Source of the DNA: Limimaricola cinnabarinus LL-001
Lineage (GTDB): Bacteria > Pseudomonadota > Alphaproteobacteria > Rhodobacterales > Rhodobacteraceae
DNA: 38,662 nt
Direction of reading: 5' to 3'
Assembly (NCBI RefSeq): GCF_000466965.1
Contig: NZ_BATB01000036.1
Span: forward strand, 1 to 38,662
Under the pieces are notes generated by a model. That model was not told the DNA's origin and did no database searches. It worked only from the letters and a program-made list of their open reading frames with translations. Shown here one piece after another: positions 17,494-27,318 of this stretch (position 1 is its first letter; every line of letters starts with the position of its first letter). The position numbers and the translations under genes were made by a program.

Positions 17494-17525
17494 AACCCGT
17501 GCCGCCCAACGCGGCGCGGGTTTTT
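17494..17525 (+). terminator. Hairpin with T-run between VOC gene and hflX (plus orientation)
   Basis: AACCCGTGCCGC pairs with GCGGCGCGGGTT (12 pairs, one G-U) around a five-base loop and is followed by TTT on the plus strand. On the minus strand, the direction of both neighbouring genes, the stem is preceded by an A-run but followed only by TT then CG. It sits 15 bases after the hflX stop, so it may end hflX transcription as a two-way terminator. Confidence 0.6.
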
Positions 17526-17537
17526 GGTCGAATGGGG

Positions 17538-18819
17538 TCAGAGCCGCTCGTAACGGGCCTTTTGCGCGGCGGACCAGCGGATTTGCATCTCGTGGCCCTC
17601 TTCGGTCGGCGTGTCGCCCTCGACGAGGCCTTGATCGAACAACCAGGCGCGCTTGCGACCGGCGGCGAAGGGCACCACGAGGGTTTCGAGATGTTTCACG
17701 CCGCCGAGCGCCTGGGAGATCGCGGCAAGCAGCGCCTCCATGCCTTCGCCGGTGACCGCCGAGACGGCGCTGACGCTCTCGGTGCGCCCGGCCCGCTCGA
17801 GTGCGGCCTCGTGCGCCTCTTCGTCCAACGTGTCGATCTTGTTCCAGACCTCGATCTTCGGCGTATCGTCCGGCAGGCCGAGGCCTGACAGGATCGTCTC
17901 GACCTCACGCGCCTGTTCGGCCGTCTGGGCATGGCCGATGTCGCGCACATGCAGCACCAGATCGGCGTCGAGCACTTCTTCGAGCGTGGCGCGGAACGCC
18001 GCGACGAGCTCGGTCGGCAGGTCCGAGATGAAGCCCACCGTGTCCGACAGGATCACCTCGTCGCCGGTGGGCAGCACCACGCGCCGCATCGTCGGGTCGA
18101 GCGTGGCGAAGAGCATGTCCTTGGCCATCACCTCGGCCCCGGTGAGCCGGTTGAACAGCGTCGATTTCCCGGCGTTGGTATAGCCCACCAAGGCAACGAT
18201 CGGAAACGGCACCTTGGCGCGCGCGGCGCGGTGCAGCGTGCGGGTCTTGACCACCTTGTCGAGCTGGCGTTTGAGCCGCACGAGCTGTTCGTCGATGGCG
18301 CGGCGGTCGCTTCGATCTGCGTCTCGCCGGGGCCGCCGACGAAGCCCAATCCGCCGCGCTGCCGCTCGAGGTGGGTCCAGGCGCGGACCAGCCGCGTGCG
18401 CTGATAGCTGAGCGCCGCCATCTCGACCTGCAGCACGCCCTCGCGGGTGGCGGCGCGATCGCCGAAGATCTCGAGGATCAGGCCGGTCCGATCGAGGATC
18501 TTTACCTTCCATTCCTTTTCGAGATTTCGCTGCTGCACCGGGCCGACATGGCCGTCGATCAGCACCAGCTCGACCTCGTTGGCTTGCAGCCGCTGCTTCA
18601 GCTCTTCGATCTTGCCGGTGCCGAACAGCATGCCGGGGTGGCGCTTGGGCAGGCGCACGATCTCGGAACCGAGCACGTCAAGGCCCGGCAGCGCATCGGC
18701 CAGCGCCACGGCCTCGGCCAGCGCGGCCGTGGCTCACGCCGGCTGTTGTCGTTCTTGATCTCGGGGTGGATCACCCAAGTGCGGGTATCCGGGGCCTCGG
18801 GGATGTAATAATCGGTCAA
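17538..18819 (-). CDS. hflX: GTPase HflX (two frameshifts, near 18308 and 18728)
   Basis: Ribosome-associated GTPase of the HflX family, involved in splitting stalled or stressed ribosomes. Three frames must be joined: [17 protein letters not shown]...SRREP; then [15 protein letters not shown]...GPGETQIEA; then [16 protein letters not shown] to the end. Adding one base at the GG near 18728 and one near 18308 rebuilds about 427 residues, normal for the family. Visible motifs are [17 protein letters not shown] (HflX-specific), G1 [17 protein letters not shown]3 [10 protein letters not shown] and G4 NKID. The start is TTG at 18819, overlapping the hfq stop by four bases. Both shifts are G/C losses, so sequencing error is the likelier reason. 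Confidence 0.85.
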
Positions 18820-19049
18820 TCTTCACCGTCATAGAGGTTTACCGGCTGCGACGGCATGATGGTCGAAATCGCGCTCTTGTAGACGAGCTGGGATTGTCCA
18901 TCACGGCGCAGCAGCACGCAGAAATTGTCGAACCAAGTGATCACGCCCTGCAGCTTCACGCCGTTGATCAGGAAGATCGTCACCGGCACCTTGACCTTGC
19001 GCACGTGGTTCAGGAAGGCGTCCTGAAGGTTCTGCTTGTCTCCGGCCAT
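18816..19049 (-). CDS. hfq: RNA chaperone Hfq
   Basis: A 77-residue Sm-like protein that forms a hexameric ring and pairs small RNAs with messages. Sm1 is visible as [23 protein letters not shown] and Sm2 as [12 protein letters not shown]; the Gln at the start (DKQNLQD) and the YKSAIS uridine-binding segment are family features. The C-terminal tail is very short, as in other alphaproteobacteria. The start at 19049 has AAGGGA upstream; in-frame upstream codons encode nothing conserved. Its stop overlaps the hflX start, the widely conserved hfq-hflX pair. It lies 127 bases after trkH. Confidence 0.97.
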   Translation of the reverse strand: MAGDKQNLQDAFLNHVRKVKVPVTIFLINGVKLQGVITWFDNFCVLLRRDGQSQLVYKSAISTIMPSQPVNLYDGED

Positions 19050-19176
19050 CACCGTCCCTTTTATTCTTGCGGCCGCGTATCGGCCTTTTCCCTCGTTGAA
19101 AAGGAGTATGTCCGCAGGATGGTGGAGTTTCCAGCCCGGAAATCCGTGCAAAGCCGCACCGGCCCCCGCGCGTGGC

Positions 19177-20697
19177 TTAACTGCGCCAACTCGACGGGTT
19201 CAGGAGCGCGATGATCGCCAGCGTCTCGAGCCGGCCCAGAACCATCGCCGCCGCGAGGATCGCCTTGGCCATGCCGGGGATGCCCGCATAGGAGATCGGG
19301 TATTGCGCGCCCATCTCGGCCAGCGGCCCGGTGGTCGACAGCGCTGCCACCGTCAACGTCATCGCCACCTCGAACTGCACCCCCGCGAGCGACAGCGCCA
19401 GCATCACCGCCGTCACCGACAGCGCGAAGAGCATGAAGAAGATCCACGAGATGAACGCGCCCTCGCGCCGGATCCGCCGCGCTTCGATGCCGTCGCCGCC
19501 GACGGAATTCGGATGCACCAGCCGCTCCAGCTCGCGCTTGCCATGCATCCACAGCGCATAGACGCGCATCAGCTTGACCCCGCCCGCCGTAGTCGCCACG
19601 CCACCACCGATCAGCGCCAGCCCCACGAGGACGAGCCCCGGCGTCTCCAGCCCCGACCATTCGGCGGCGCCGAGCCAGTAGCGGCTTTCGAAGCCGGCGG
19701 TGGTGAGAAAGGACGAGACGGTGAAGACCGCGCCCCACAGCGCCGAGAGCGCCTCGGGCAGGTCGGCCTCGGCGCGATCCTCGACCGCACCGAAGAAGTG
19801 CCGCGCGAAGAGAAGCCCCGGCACGATCAGCACCAAAGCGAGCCCCATGCGCAGCTCGGGGTCGCGCATCAGCCGCCCGCCATGATCGCCGAACATGTTG
19901 CGCGCAAAGGTAAGCCGCGACAGCGCGAAGACCGAGAAGATGAGGATCAGAATTTCGCCCAGGAGGCCCGAATTGCTGTAGCGCAGCCCGCCTACCGGGC
20001 TGATGCCGCTGGTGGCCAGCGTCGACATCGCGTGGCAGAAGGCCACGAAGGGCCGGTCGCCCGCCGCCACGAGGCCAAGCCACAGCAGACCCGTCAGCGC
20101 GGTATAGATCGGTAGCAGCCGCGCCGCGTAGCGCACCAGCCGCTCGGAGGGGTCGGCGACGCGGGTGATCTGGCTCAGCCGCGCGCCGCCCTCGTTCGGC
20201 AGGGCCGAGCTGCGCACTTCGAAGCCGCCGAGATTCATCGGTGCGAGGATCGACACCGCTGTCACCCAGATCAGCAGCCCGCCGAGCCAACCGACGAGGG
20301 CGCGCCACAAATGCAGGCTGTCGTTGAGGCGTACCACGTTGTCATAGACCGTGGCCCCCGTGGTGGTGAAGCTCGACACCATCTCGAACCACGCGTTGAG
20401 GAACGAGGTCGTTCCCAGCGCCTCGTGGAACGGGATCGCGAAGATCACCGGCAGCACCGTGAAGGCCGCGAGCAGCGCCGAAAGCTGGCTGCGCGGCACG
20501 CTGGCGGGGCGGTAATTCGCCGTGGCCAGGCCGATCAGCAGCGACAGCATCAGCCCGAGGATCGCGCCATAGAGGAAGGTGCGCGACGTCAGCCAATCCT
20601 CGCGCACCAGCGCGTGCACCGCCGGCAGCAGCATCGCCGCCGAGCCCATCGCCATCAGCAGCACGAAGAACGGGATGCGGGTCAGGCGGCGCTCCAT
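19177..20697 (-). CDS. trkH: Trk potassium uptake channel subunit TrkH
   Basis: The membrane pore of the Trk potassium system, 506 residues, with about ten hydrophobic helices. The four pore-loop filter segments can be read in order: [34 protein letters not shown] and [12 protein letters not shown], each with the central glycine that lines the potassium filter. It requires TrkA, encoded four bases upstream on the same strand, to gate it. The start lies directly after the trkA stop. No terminator is obvious after it, and hfq follows in the same direction. Confidence 0.96.
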   Translation of the reverse strand: MERRLTRIPFFVLLMAMGSAAMLLPAVHALVREDWLTSRTFLYGAILGLMLSLLIGLATANYRPASVPRSQLSALLAAFTVLPVIFAIPFHEALGTTSFLNAWFEMVSSFTTTGATVYDNVVRLNDSLHLWRALVGWLGGLLIWVTAVSILAPMNLGGFEVRSSALPNEGGARLSQITRVADPSERLVRYAARLLPIYTALTGLLWLGLVAAGDRPFVAFCHAMSTLATSGISPVGGLRYSNSGLLGEILILIFSVFALSRLTFARNMFGDHGGRLMRDPELRMGLALVLIVPGLLFARHFFGAVEDRAEADLPEALSALWGAVFTVSSFLTTAGFESRYWLGAAEWSGLETPGLVLVGLALIGGGVATTAGGVKLMRVYALWMHGKRELERLVHPNSVGGDGIEARRIRREGAFISWIFFMLFALSVTAVMLALSLAGVQFEVAMTLTVAALSTTGPLAEMGAQYPISYAGIPGMAKAILAAAMVLGRLETLAIIALLNPSSWRS

Positions 20698-20701
20698 CGC
20701 T

Positions 20702-22078
20702 CTAGAAGAAGTCGATCGAGACCTGCAGCAGGCGCTCGACCTCCGGCACGTCGGAGGCCATGGCGAAGAGCGCGACCATGTCGCCTTCCTCGATCCGGAG
20801 CGCGCCGTGGATCTTCATCATCCGGCCATCCTTGACGACGCCGCCCACCAGCACGCCCTCGGGAAAGGCGATGTCGCGGATCCGCTGGCCCGCGATCGGC
20901 GAGGTGCCCAGGACCTGCGCCTCGATCAGTTCGGCCTCGGCGTCGCCGATCGAATAGACGCCCCGCACCCGGCCATGGCGGATGTGACGCAGGATCGAGC
21001 TCACCGTGGTGGCGCGCGGGTTGATATAGGCGTCGATGTCCATCGCCTGCATGAGCGGCACCAGCGTCGGGTCGTTGACCAGACAGATCGCCAGCGGACA
21101 GCCGAGCGCCTTGGCCCGCACCGACGCCAGCAGATTGGTCTTGTCGTCGTCGGTGACCACGAGCACCGCGTCGGCAGTGCCGATCTGCGCCTCTTCGAGA
21201 AGCGCCGCGTCGAGACCGTCGCCATTGAGCACGATAGTCCGGTCGAGCTGGTCGGCGGCGCGCTCGGCGGCCTTGCGGTCGCGCTCGATCATCTTGACGC
21301 GGAGCCGGTCGGGGCGGTTCTCCAGCGCGCGGGCGACGCCAAGGCCGACATTGCCGCCGCCGATCACCACGATGCGCTCTTGCTTGGCGTGACGCTTGCC
21401 GAAGATCTCCAGCGTGCGGACCATGTCGGAGGTGTCGGTGAAGACGTAGATGGAATCGCCGGGAAAGATCTGGTCCTCGGGTGCAGGCGCGAACAGTCTG
21501 CCGCGGCGTCTTATGCCCACCACGATGGCGCGCAGCGTCGAGAACAGGTCGGTGAGCTGGCGCAACGGCGTGTTGATGACCGGGCAATCCTCGTCGATCG
21601 AGATGCCCAGCAGATGCCCGCGCCCGTCGAGAAAGCTTTCGGCGTCGAAGGCCGAGGGTGCCGCGAGGCGCTGCAGCGCGGCCTCGGCGACCTCCTTTTC
21701 GGGCGAGATCACCACGTCGATCGGCATGTGATCGCGGCGGTAGAGATCGGAATAGATCGCGTCGAGATAGGACTGCGCGCGCAGCCGCGCGATCTTGCGC
21801 TGGATTGAGAATACCGAATGGGCCACCTGACAGGTGACCATGTTGACCTCGTCGCTATGGGTGGCGGCGATGATCATGTCGGCGTCCCGCGCGCCGGCCC
21901 GGTCGAGCACGTCCGGATAGCTCGCGAAGCCGGTGATGCCTTGGACGTCGAGCGTGTCGGTGGCGCGGCGCACGAGGTCGGGATTGCTGTCGACGACGGT
22001 GACGTCGTTGCGCTCGCCCGACAGGTGCCGGGCGATCTGCCAGCCGACCTGCCCGGCGCCGCAGATGATGACCTTCAT
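20702..22078 (-). CDS. trkA: Trk potassium system nucleotide-binding regulator TrkA
   Basis: A 458-residue cytosolic ring-forming protein that gates TrkH in response to NAD(H)/ATP. It has two tandem RCK halves. The first starts IICGAGQVGWQIARHL with acidic VVDSNPDL, the second IVVIGGGNVGLGVARAL with MIERDRKAA. Each Rossmann fold is followed by a TrkA-C type domain (PLRQLTD... and IRDIAFPEGVLVGGVV). Two full RCK_N/RCK_C units match the usual 450-460 residues. It precedes trkH by four bases and follows ntrX by 80 bases containing a hairpin. Confidence 0.96.
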   Translation of the reverse strand: MKVIICGAGQVGWQIARHLSGERNDVTVVDSNPDLVRRATDTLDVQGITGFASYPDVLDRAGARDADMIIAATHSDEVNMVTCQVAHSVFSIQRKIARLRAQSYLDAIYSDLYRRDHMPIDVVISPEKEVAEAALQRLAAPSAFDAESFLDGRGHLLGISIDEDCPVINTPLRQLTDLFSTLRAIVVGIRRRGRLFAPAPEDQIFPGDSIYVFTDTSDMVRTLEIFGKRHAKQERIVVIGGGNVGLGVARALENRPDRLRVKMIERDRKAAERAADQLDRTIVLNGDGLDAALLEEAQIGTADAVLVVTDDDKTNLLASVRAKALGCPLAICLVNDPTLVPLMQAMDIDAYINPRATTVSSILRHIRHGRVRGVYSIGDAEAELIEAQVLGTSPIAGQRIRDIAFPEGVLVGGVVKDGRMMKIHGALRIEEGDMVALFAMASDVPEVERLLQVSIDFF

Positions 22079-22105
22079 CTTTGTTCCCGGTCCGTTGGGA
22101 CGCGC

Positions 22106-22131
22106 CCGTGGCGGCGCTCATGCCGCCACGG
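22106..22131 (-). promoter_or_regulatory. Hairpin between ntrX and trkA
   Basis: CCGTGGCGGC and GCCGCCACGG form a perfect ten-pair stem with a six-base loop in the 80-base gap. On the minus strand it is followed by GCGTCCCAAC without a T-run, so full termination is unlikely. It probably tunes or processes the message between the nitrogen and potassium genes. Confidence 0.6.
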
Positions 22132-22158
22132 AGTGCCAGAGCCCGCGCGGGTGGTCAA

Positions 22159-23553
22159 TCAGTCCTCGACATGCGCGACCCGCGCGCCGGTCTTCGAAGA
22201 GGTGACCACGCCAAGGCTCTTGAGCTTGCGGTGCAGCGCCGAGCGCTCCATCCCGACGAAGGCCGCGGTGCGGGAGATGTTGCCGCCAAAACGATTGATC
22301 TGCGTCAGCAGGTACTCGCGCTCGAACAATTCGCGCGCCTCGCGCAGCGGCAGCGTGGCCAGCCCGCCCGACAGCACGACCCGCCCTTCCTCGCGGTCCG
22401 GATCATCGAGACCCGGCAGCTCCTTGGCGCTGATCTCTCCGCTGGAATCTCCAAGGATAAGAACACGTTCCACGACGTTCTTGAGCTGGCGGATATTGCC
22501 GGGCCACAGCATGGTCTGCAGCAGGGCGCGCGCATCCTCGCCCAAGGGCCGCAGCGGCAGGCCCTGCAACTTGTTCAGCTCGGCGATGAAATGCTCGGCC
22601 AGAAGCGGGATGTCCTCGCGCCGCTCCTCGAGCCCCGGCACGTGGATCGGCACGACGTTGAGCCGGTGGTACAGCTCCTGTCGGAACGACCCGGCGCGGA
22701 TCGCGGCCTGCAGGTCGCGGTTGGTCGAAGAGATGACACGCAGATCCACCTGCACCTTTTCGGTGCCGCCGACCCGCTGGAAAGACTGGTCGACCAGCAC
22801 CCGCAGCATCTTGGACTGGGTGCCGAGCGGCATGTCGGCCACCTCGTCGAAATAGATCACGCCGCCGCTGGCCTGTTCCAGAAGGCCCTTCTCAACGCCC
22901 TTTTCGGGGCCTTCCTTGCCGAACAGCACCTCCTCCATGCGATCGGGCTCGATCGTCACCGAGTTGACGGTGACGAAGGGGGCCGCGGCGCGGTTGGAAT
23001 TGGCGTGGATGTAGCGGGCGGCGATCTCCTTGCCCGATCCAGGATGGCCGGTGAGCATCACCCGGCCGTTGGAGCGCGTCACTTTGTCGAGCTGGCTGCG
23101 CAGGGAACGGAACGAGGCGCTGTCGCCCAGCATCTCGGAGGGCGGCGCGTCGCCGCGGCGCAGTTCGACATTCTCGCGCCGCAGCCGCGAGGTCTCCATC
23201 GCGCGCTTGATGACCACCAGAAGCTGGTCGATATTGAACGGCTTTTCGATGAAATCGTAGGCGCCCTGCTTGATTGCGGCGACCGCGATCTCGATGTTGC
23301 CATGCCCCGAAATGATGACGATCGGGATGCCGGGGTGATCGCGCTTGACGGTCTTGAGGATATCGATCCCGTCCATGCGGCTGTCCTTGAGCCAGATGTC
23401 GAGGATCATCAGGGCGGGTGGCTGGTCCTCGATGGCTTCCATGCATTCGTCGGAGGTGCTGGCGAGCCGGGTGGAATAGCCCTCGTCGCGCAGAATGTCG
23501 GAGATCAGTTCGCGGATGTCGCGCTCGTCGTCGGTGATCAGGATGTCGCCCAT
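22159..23553 (-). CDS. ntrX: Nitrogen-assimilation/redox response regulator NtrX
   Basis: A 464-residue regulator. The receiver domain has DDE near residues 8-10, phospho-acceptor Asp52 in LMILDIWLKDS and the lysine in FIEKPF. An AAA+ domain follows with P-loop GHPGSGKE (169-176), Walker B IYFDEVADMP and the arginine-rich LNVVPIHVPGLEERREDIP. A C-terminal Fis-type helix-turn-helix follows (ISRTAAFVGMERSALHRKL). The sigma-54 contact loop GAFTGA is absent; LFGKEGPEKGVEKG stands in its place. The start at 23553 is preferred because GAGG is six bases upstream; an ATG at 23565 overlaps the ntrY stop. Its partner kinase is NtrY. Confidence 0.94.
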   Translation of the reverse strand: MGDILITDDERDIRELISDILRDEGYSTRLASTSDECMEAIEDQPPALMILDIWLKDSRMDGIDILKTVKRDHPGIPIVIISGHGNIEIAVAAIKQGAYDFIEKPFNIDQLLVVIKRAMETSRLRRENVELRRGDAPPSEMLGDSASFRSLRSQLDKVTRSNGRVMLTGHPGSGKEIAARYIHANSNRAAAPFVTVNSVTIEPDRMEEVLFGKEGPEKGVEKGLLEQASGGVIYFDEVADMPLGTQSKMLRVLVDQSFQRVGGTEKVQVDLRVISSTNRDLQAAIRAGSFRQELYHRLNVVPIHVPGLEERREDIPLLAEHFIAELNKLQGLPLRPLGEDARALLQTMLWPGNIRQLKNVVERVLILGDSSGEISAKELPGLDDPDREEGRVVLSGGLATLPLREARELFEREYLLTQINRFGGNISRTAAFVGMERSALHRKLKSLGVVTSSKTGARVAHVED

Positions 23554-23561
23554 CTCATGCC

Positions 23562-25844
23562 TCATGCTGTTGCCTGCAATGCCGGTTGCCCGGTCTTCTC
23601 GATGTCCCCCGATTCGCCATGACCCTCGCGCAGAACGGGAAGGGTGATGACCGCCATGGCGCCCTTGTGGGCGCCCTCCTCGAAGGCTGGCGCGTCGACG
23701 AGGGACAGGCTGCCGCCGTGTTCCTCGATGATCTTCTTCACGATGGGCAGGCCGAGGCCGGTGCCCTTGTCGCGGGTGGTGACGTAAGGCTCGAACAACC
23801 GTGCCCGGTCCTCGGGCAGGCCGATGCCGTTGTCGGCGATGGTGATCCGGGCCTCGGCTTCATCAGCGCTCAGCGCCACACGGATGGTCGGAACGTACTT
23901 GTCCCCCGCCCCTTTTTCCGAAAGCCCTTCAATGGCTTCGCCCGCGTTCTTGATAAGGTTGGTGAGCGCCTGCGTGATCATCGTCGCATCAAGCGCCGCC
24001 GGAACGGGCCGTTGCGGCAGGCTGATCTCGAACCTCACCTCGGGCTGGCCCGCCTCCTGAAGCGTCACCGCGTCGCGCAGGATCGCCACGACGTCGTTGC
24101 AGACCCGGTCCGGCTCGGGCATCCGGGCGAACTTCGAGAATTCGTCGACGATGCGGCGCAGATCGCCGGTCTGCCGCACGATCACCTCGGTCATGTGGCC
24201 CAAGGCGGCGGCATCCTCCGTGTCGAGCTGGCGTGCGAACTTGCGCTGGATCCGCTCCGCCGAGAGCCGGATCGGCGTCAGCGGGTTCTTGATCTCGTGC
24301 GCGATGCGCCGCGCGACGTCGCCCCATGCGGCCATGCGCTGCGCCGAGACGAGGTCGCTCACATCGTCGAAGGCCACGACATAGCCTTCGAGCGCGCCGT
24401 CATCGGCGCGGCGCGGGGCCATGCGCACCAGAAGCGTCTCTTGCCGTCCCTCTCGGATCAGTTGCACCTGCTCCTGCACGGCCTCGCGCTCCTCGCCGCG
24501 CAGCGCGTCGAGGAGCGGCGCGAACTCGGGCACCATCACCGGCAGGGTCGTTTCACCCAGATCGGGCCCGAGGCCCAGCAGCCGCAGCGCCGAGCGGTTG
24601 GCGAAGGCGACGTGCCCATCGGCCCCGAGGCCGATCACGCCCGAAGTGACCGAGCCCAGCACGCTGTCGAACAGCCGCCGCCGCGCCTCGATCTGTCGGG
24701 TGTTGTCCAAAAGCCGATCTCGCTGCACCTTCAGCTCGGTCGTCATCTGGTTGAAATAGGTGCCGAGCTGGGCAATCTCGTCGTCGCCTTCCTCCTCGAT
24801 CACCCGCACGTCGAGATCGCCCGCGCCGACGCGCTGGCTGGCCGAGACGAGGCGTCCCACGGGCTTGGAGAGCCGCTCGGCGAACCACAGGCCGAGCCAG
24901 ATCGCCGCGAGGATCAGGATCACCGCAAAGCCGAGATAGAGCAGCCCGAACTCGAACAGCAGCCGACCGCGCTCGGCTTCGAGCTGCTGATACAGCTCGA
25001 CCGTCTGCTGCGTGTCGTCGAGAAGCGCGAGGATGCCGCCATCGACCTCGCGCGTCACGTAGAGATAGCGGTCGGCAAAGTTTTCGAGCGGGATCAGCGC
25101 CCTGAACTCGTTGTTGATCCAATCCTCGAAGATGGCGATGCCGCGCGCATCCGCACGCTCGAAGCTCGCCGCCTCGGGGCGTTCGAAGTCGAATTCGAAA
25201 CTACGTGCGCCGCGGGCCCGGATTTCGCCCGCCCCGTCGATGACGTAGGCTTCGGTCAGGCCGCGCTCGATCTGTCCCTGCACCCGGCCAAGCGCCTGAC
25301 GCACCTCGCCATCCGACAAGAAGGGATGCGCCGCACGCTCGGCATTGAGAAAGGCCGCAAGCTCCAGCCCGTCGCGCGACAGGTCCTGGCGGTGCTCCTC
25401 CTCATAGGCCTGCGCGGCGGTGAGCGAGGCGCCCAGAACGGTGCGGACCCGTTCGGAGAACCAGCCTTCGAGACCGACATTGATGGTGAGAACCGAGAAC
25501 ACGGCAACCAGCACCGTGGGGATCAGCGCCAAGAGCGCAAAGACGCCGGTGAGCCGCATGTGCAACCGCGAACCCGCCGATCTCGCCCGCCGGGCCGAGA
25601 CCATGCGCGCCACCCGGAACGAAACCAGCGCCGCGACGACGAGGGCGTAGACGAGGTCGGCCAGCAGCACCAGCCGCAGCAGCAGCGAAGAGGCCCCCTG
25701 ATCGAGCGGACCCATGACCCAGAAGGTGGCCGCCGCCAACGCCGGGCCAAGCACCACGAGCGACAGGGTCGCAGCATTCTGCACCCGCCGCTGGCGGCGC
25801 CAGCGCGTCACGCGCGAGAATCGGGAGGTCGATAACCGCCTCAA
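23562..25844 (-). CDS. ntrY: Nitrogen-assimilation/redox sensor histidine kinase NtrY
   Basis: A 760-residue membrane kinase for NtrX. About four hydrophobic helices flank a periplasmic region: two near residues 25-75, one near 100-125 and one near 305-330. A HAMP segment follows (ERLSKPVGRLVSASQRVG), then a PAS domain (VIGLGADGHVAFANRSALRL), a HisKA box [14 protein letters not shown] with His516, and a HATPase with NLIKNAGEAIE, DNGIGLP and GTGLGLPIVKK. The start is uncertain: TTG 25844 is the outermost open codon and GTG codons further in are possible. Its stop overlaps an ATG upstream of ntrX. It follows ntrC by 97 bases. Confidence 0.94.
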   Translation of the reverse strand: MRRLSTSRFSRVTRWRRQRRVQNAATLSLVVLGPALAAATFWVMGPLDQGASSLLLRLVLLADLVYALVVAALVSFRVARMVSARRARSAGSRLHMRLTGVFALLALIPTVLVAVFSVLTINVGLEGWFSERVRTVLGASLTAAQAYEEEHRQDLSRDGLELAAFLNAERAAHPFLSDGEVRQALGRVQGQIERGLTEAYVIDGAGEIRARGARSFEFDFERPEAASFERADARGIAIFEDWINNEFRALIPLENFADRYLYVTREVDGGILALLDDTQQTVELYQQLEAERGRLLFEFGLLYLGFAVILILAAIWLGLWFAERLSKPVGRLVSASQRVGAGDLDVRVIEEEGDDEIAQLGTYFNQMTTELKVQRDRLLDNTRQIEARRRLFDSVLGSVTSGVIGLGADGHVAFANRSALRLLGLGPDLGETTLPVMVPEFAPLLDALRGEEREAVQEQVQLIREGRQETLLVRMAPRRADDGALEGYVVAFDDVSDLVSAQRMAAWGDVARRIAHEIKNPLTPIRLSAERIQRKFARQLDTEDAAALGHMTEVIVRQTGDLRRIVDEFSKFARMPEPDRVCNDVVAILRDAVTLQEAGQPEVRFEISLPQRPVPAALDATMITQALTNLIKNAGEAIEGLSEKGAGDKYVPTIRVALSADEAEARITIADNGIGLPEDRARLFEPYVTTRDKGTGLGLPIVKKIIEEHGGSLSLVDAPAFEEGAHKGAMAVITLPVLREGHGESGDIEKTGQPALQATA

Positions 25845-25863
25845 ACACCCTGCCCCGTTGATG

Positions 25864-25920
25864 GGAACGCAAGTTCCGCCGCCTCAGTGCCGCGATCTCA
25901 CCCCGGTCATGCGTCCGGGG
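25864..25920 (-). promoter_or_regulatory. Two small hairpins between ntrC and ntrY
   Basis: GGAAC-GCAA-GTTCC (25864-25877) and CCCCGG with CCGGGG (25901-25920, eight-base loop) lie in the 97-base gap. Neither has a T-run on the minus strand. They may be partial terminators or stability elements between ntrBC and ntrYX. No promoter for ntrYX was clear. Confidence 0.35.
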
Positions 25921-25941
25921 GGTCACGGTTCTGTTGCGGTT

Positions 25942-27318
25942 TTACATCAATTTGCGGCGGCGTGTCACGCGAATATCGAGGTCCGTGATCTTCTTGCGCA
26001 GCGTATTTCTATTGATGCCGAGTAGATCCGCGCATTTCGCCTGATTTCCGCCGGTCGCGTCGAGTGCGATTTCGATCAGAGGCGTTTCGATTTCCTTGAG
26101 AATCCGCTGGTAGAGCCCCACGGGCGGCAACTGACCACCATGCAGGTCGAAGTACCGTTTCAGGTGCCGCTCGACGCTGGCCGAGAGCTTTTCGCCCTCG
26201 CCGCCACCGCGCAGCGGTTCGGCGGCGGGCTGGCCGCCGAGCACTAGATCGACATCGGAGCGGGAGATTTCCTCTTCGGTCGAGGTGACGACGAGTCGCC
26301 GCATCGCGTTTTCGAGCTGGCGCACATTGCCGGGCCAGGAATAGGCACGGATCATCTCGCTCGCCTGCGGCGAAAGCCGGCGCGGCCCGAGCCCGTCACG
26401 CTCGGCCTTGAGCAGGAAATGCTCGGCCAGCAGCGGGATGTCGTCCACACGCTCGCGCAGGGACGGCACATTGATGGTCACCCCGGCGAGGCGGTAATAC
26501 AGGTCCTCGCGGAAACTCCCCTCCTCGATGCGCCGCGCCAGCTCGCCCTGCGACGTGGCCATGATGCGCGGCGCGTGATCGCCCATCGCATCGAGCATGC
26601 GCACGATGCGCAGCTGCGCCTCGGCGTCGAGATCGCCCACCTCGTCGAACAGGATCGACCCGCCCCGCGCGCGGCTCAGAACCGCGCCCGGCCCGTCCAT
26701 CCCGCCGAGATCCGACGGCGAGACGGTGACGAAGGGCAGCGACCGGCGATCGGAAAAATCATGGATCGCCCGCGCGATGAGCGATTTTCCGGTGCCGCTT
26801 TCGCCGGTCACGAGGACCGGGAGCGCGGTGTTCATCACCCGCGCAACGAGCCGGTACAGCGCCTGCATCGCTTGGGTGCGTCCCACAAGGGGCAGATCGC
26901 CTCCGGCGGCGGTATCAGGCACTGCGTCCGACGCGCGGGGCGGCGGCGCGCGGCGCTTGGCTTCGAGCGCCCGGCTCGCGCGCTTCATCAGGTCTGGCAG
27001 ATCGAAGGGCTTGGGCAAGTAGTCATAGGCCTCGGCCTCGGCGGCCTGGATCGCCGTCATGATCGTGTTCTGCGCCGAGATCACGATCACCGGCAGGCCG
27101 GGCCGCGCCTCGGAAATCTTGGGCAACTGCTCGATGCCGTTGCCGTCGGGCATGACCACGTCGGAGATCACGAGGTCGCCCTTGCCCTCCTCGACCCAGC
27201 GCATCAGCGTCACCAGCGAGGATGTGGCATGGACCTTGCAGCCCGCGCGCGTCAGCGCCTGGGTGAGCACGGTGCGGATGGTGCGGTCGTCATCGGCGAC
27301 CAGGATCGTTCCGTCCAT
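25942..27318 (-). CDS. ntrC: Nitrogen regulator NtrC without the sigma-54 loop
   Basis: A 458-residue regulator activated by NtrB under nitrogen limitation. The receiver has DDD near residues 9-11, Asp53 in [12 protein letters not shown] and the lysine in YLPKPFD. The AAA+ domain has P-loop GESGTGKS (170-177), Walker [10 protein letters not shown] and [16 protein letters not shown]. The stretch between residues 200 and 218 is shortened and lacks GAFTGA. Rhodobacter capsulatus NtrC has the same loss and works with the housekeeping sigma factor rather than sigma-54. The C-terminal Fis helix-turn-helix is [20 protein letters not shown]. Start ATG overlaps the ntrB stop by one base (TGATG). Confidence 0.95.
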   Translation of the reverse strand: MDGTILVADDDRTIRTVLTQALTRAGCKVHATSSLVTLMRWVEEGKGDLVISDVVMPDGNGIEQLPKISEARPGLPVIVISAQNTIMTAIQAAEAEAYDYLPKPFDLPDLMKRASRALEAKRRAPPPRASDAVPDTAAGGDLPLVGRTQAMQALYRLVARVMNTALPVLVTGESGTGKSLIARAIHDFSDRRSLPFVTVSPSDLGGMDGPGAVLSRARGGSILFDEVGDLDAEAQLRIVRMLDAMGDHAPRIMATSQGELARRIEEGSFREDLYYRLAGVTINVPSLRERVDDIPLLAEHFLLKAERDGLGPRRLSPQASEMIRAYSWPGNVRQLENAMRRLVVTSTEEEISRSDVDLVLGGQPAAEPLRGGGEGEKLSASVERHLKRYFDLHGGQLPPVGLYQRILKEIETPLIEIALDATGGNQAKCADLLGINRNTLRKKITDLDIRVTRRRKLM

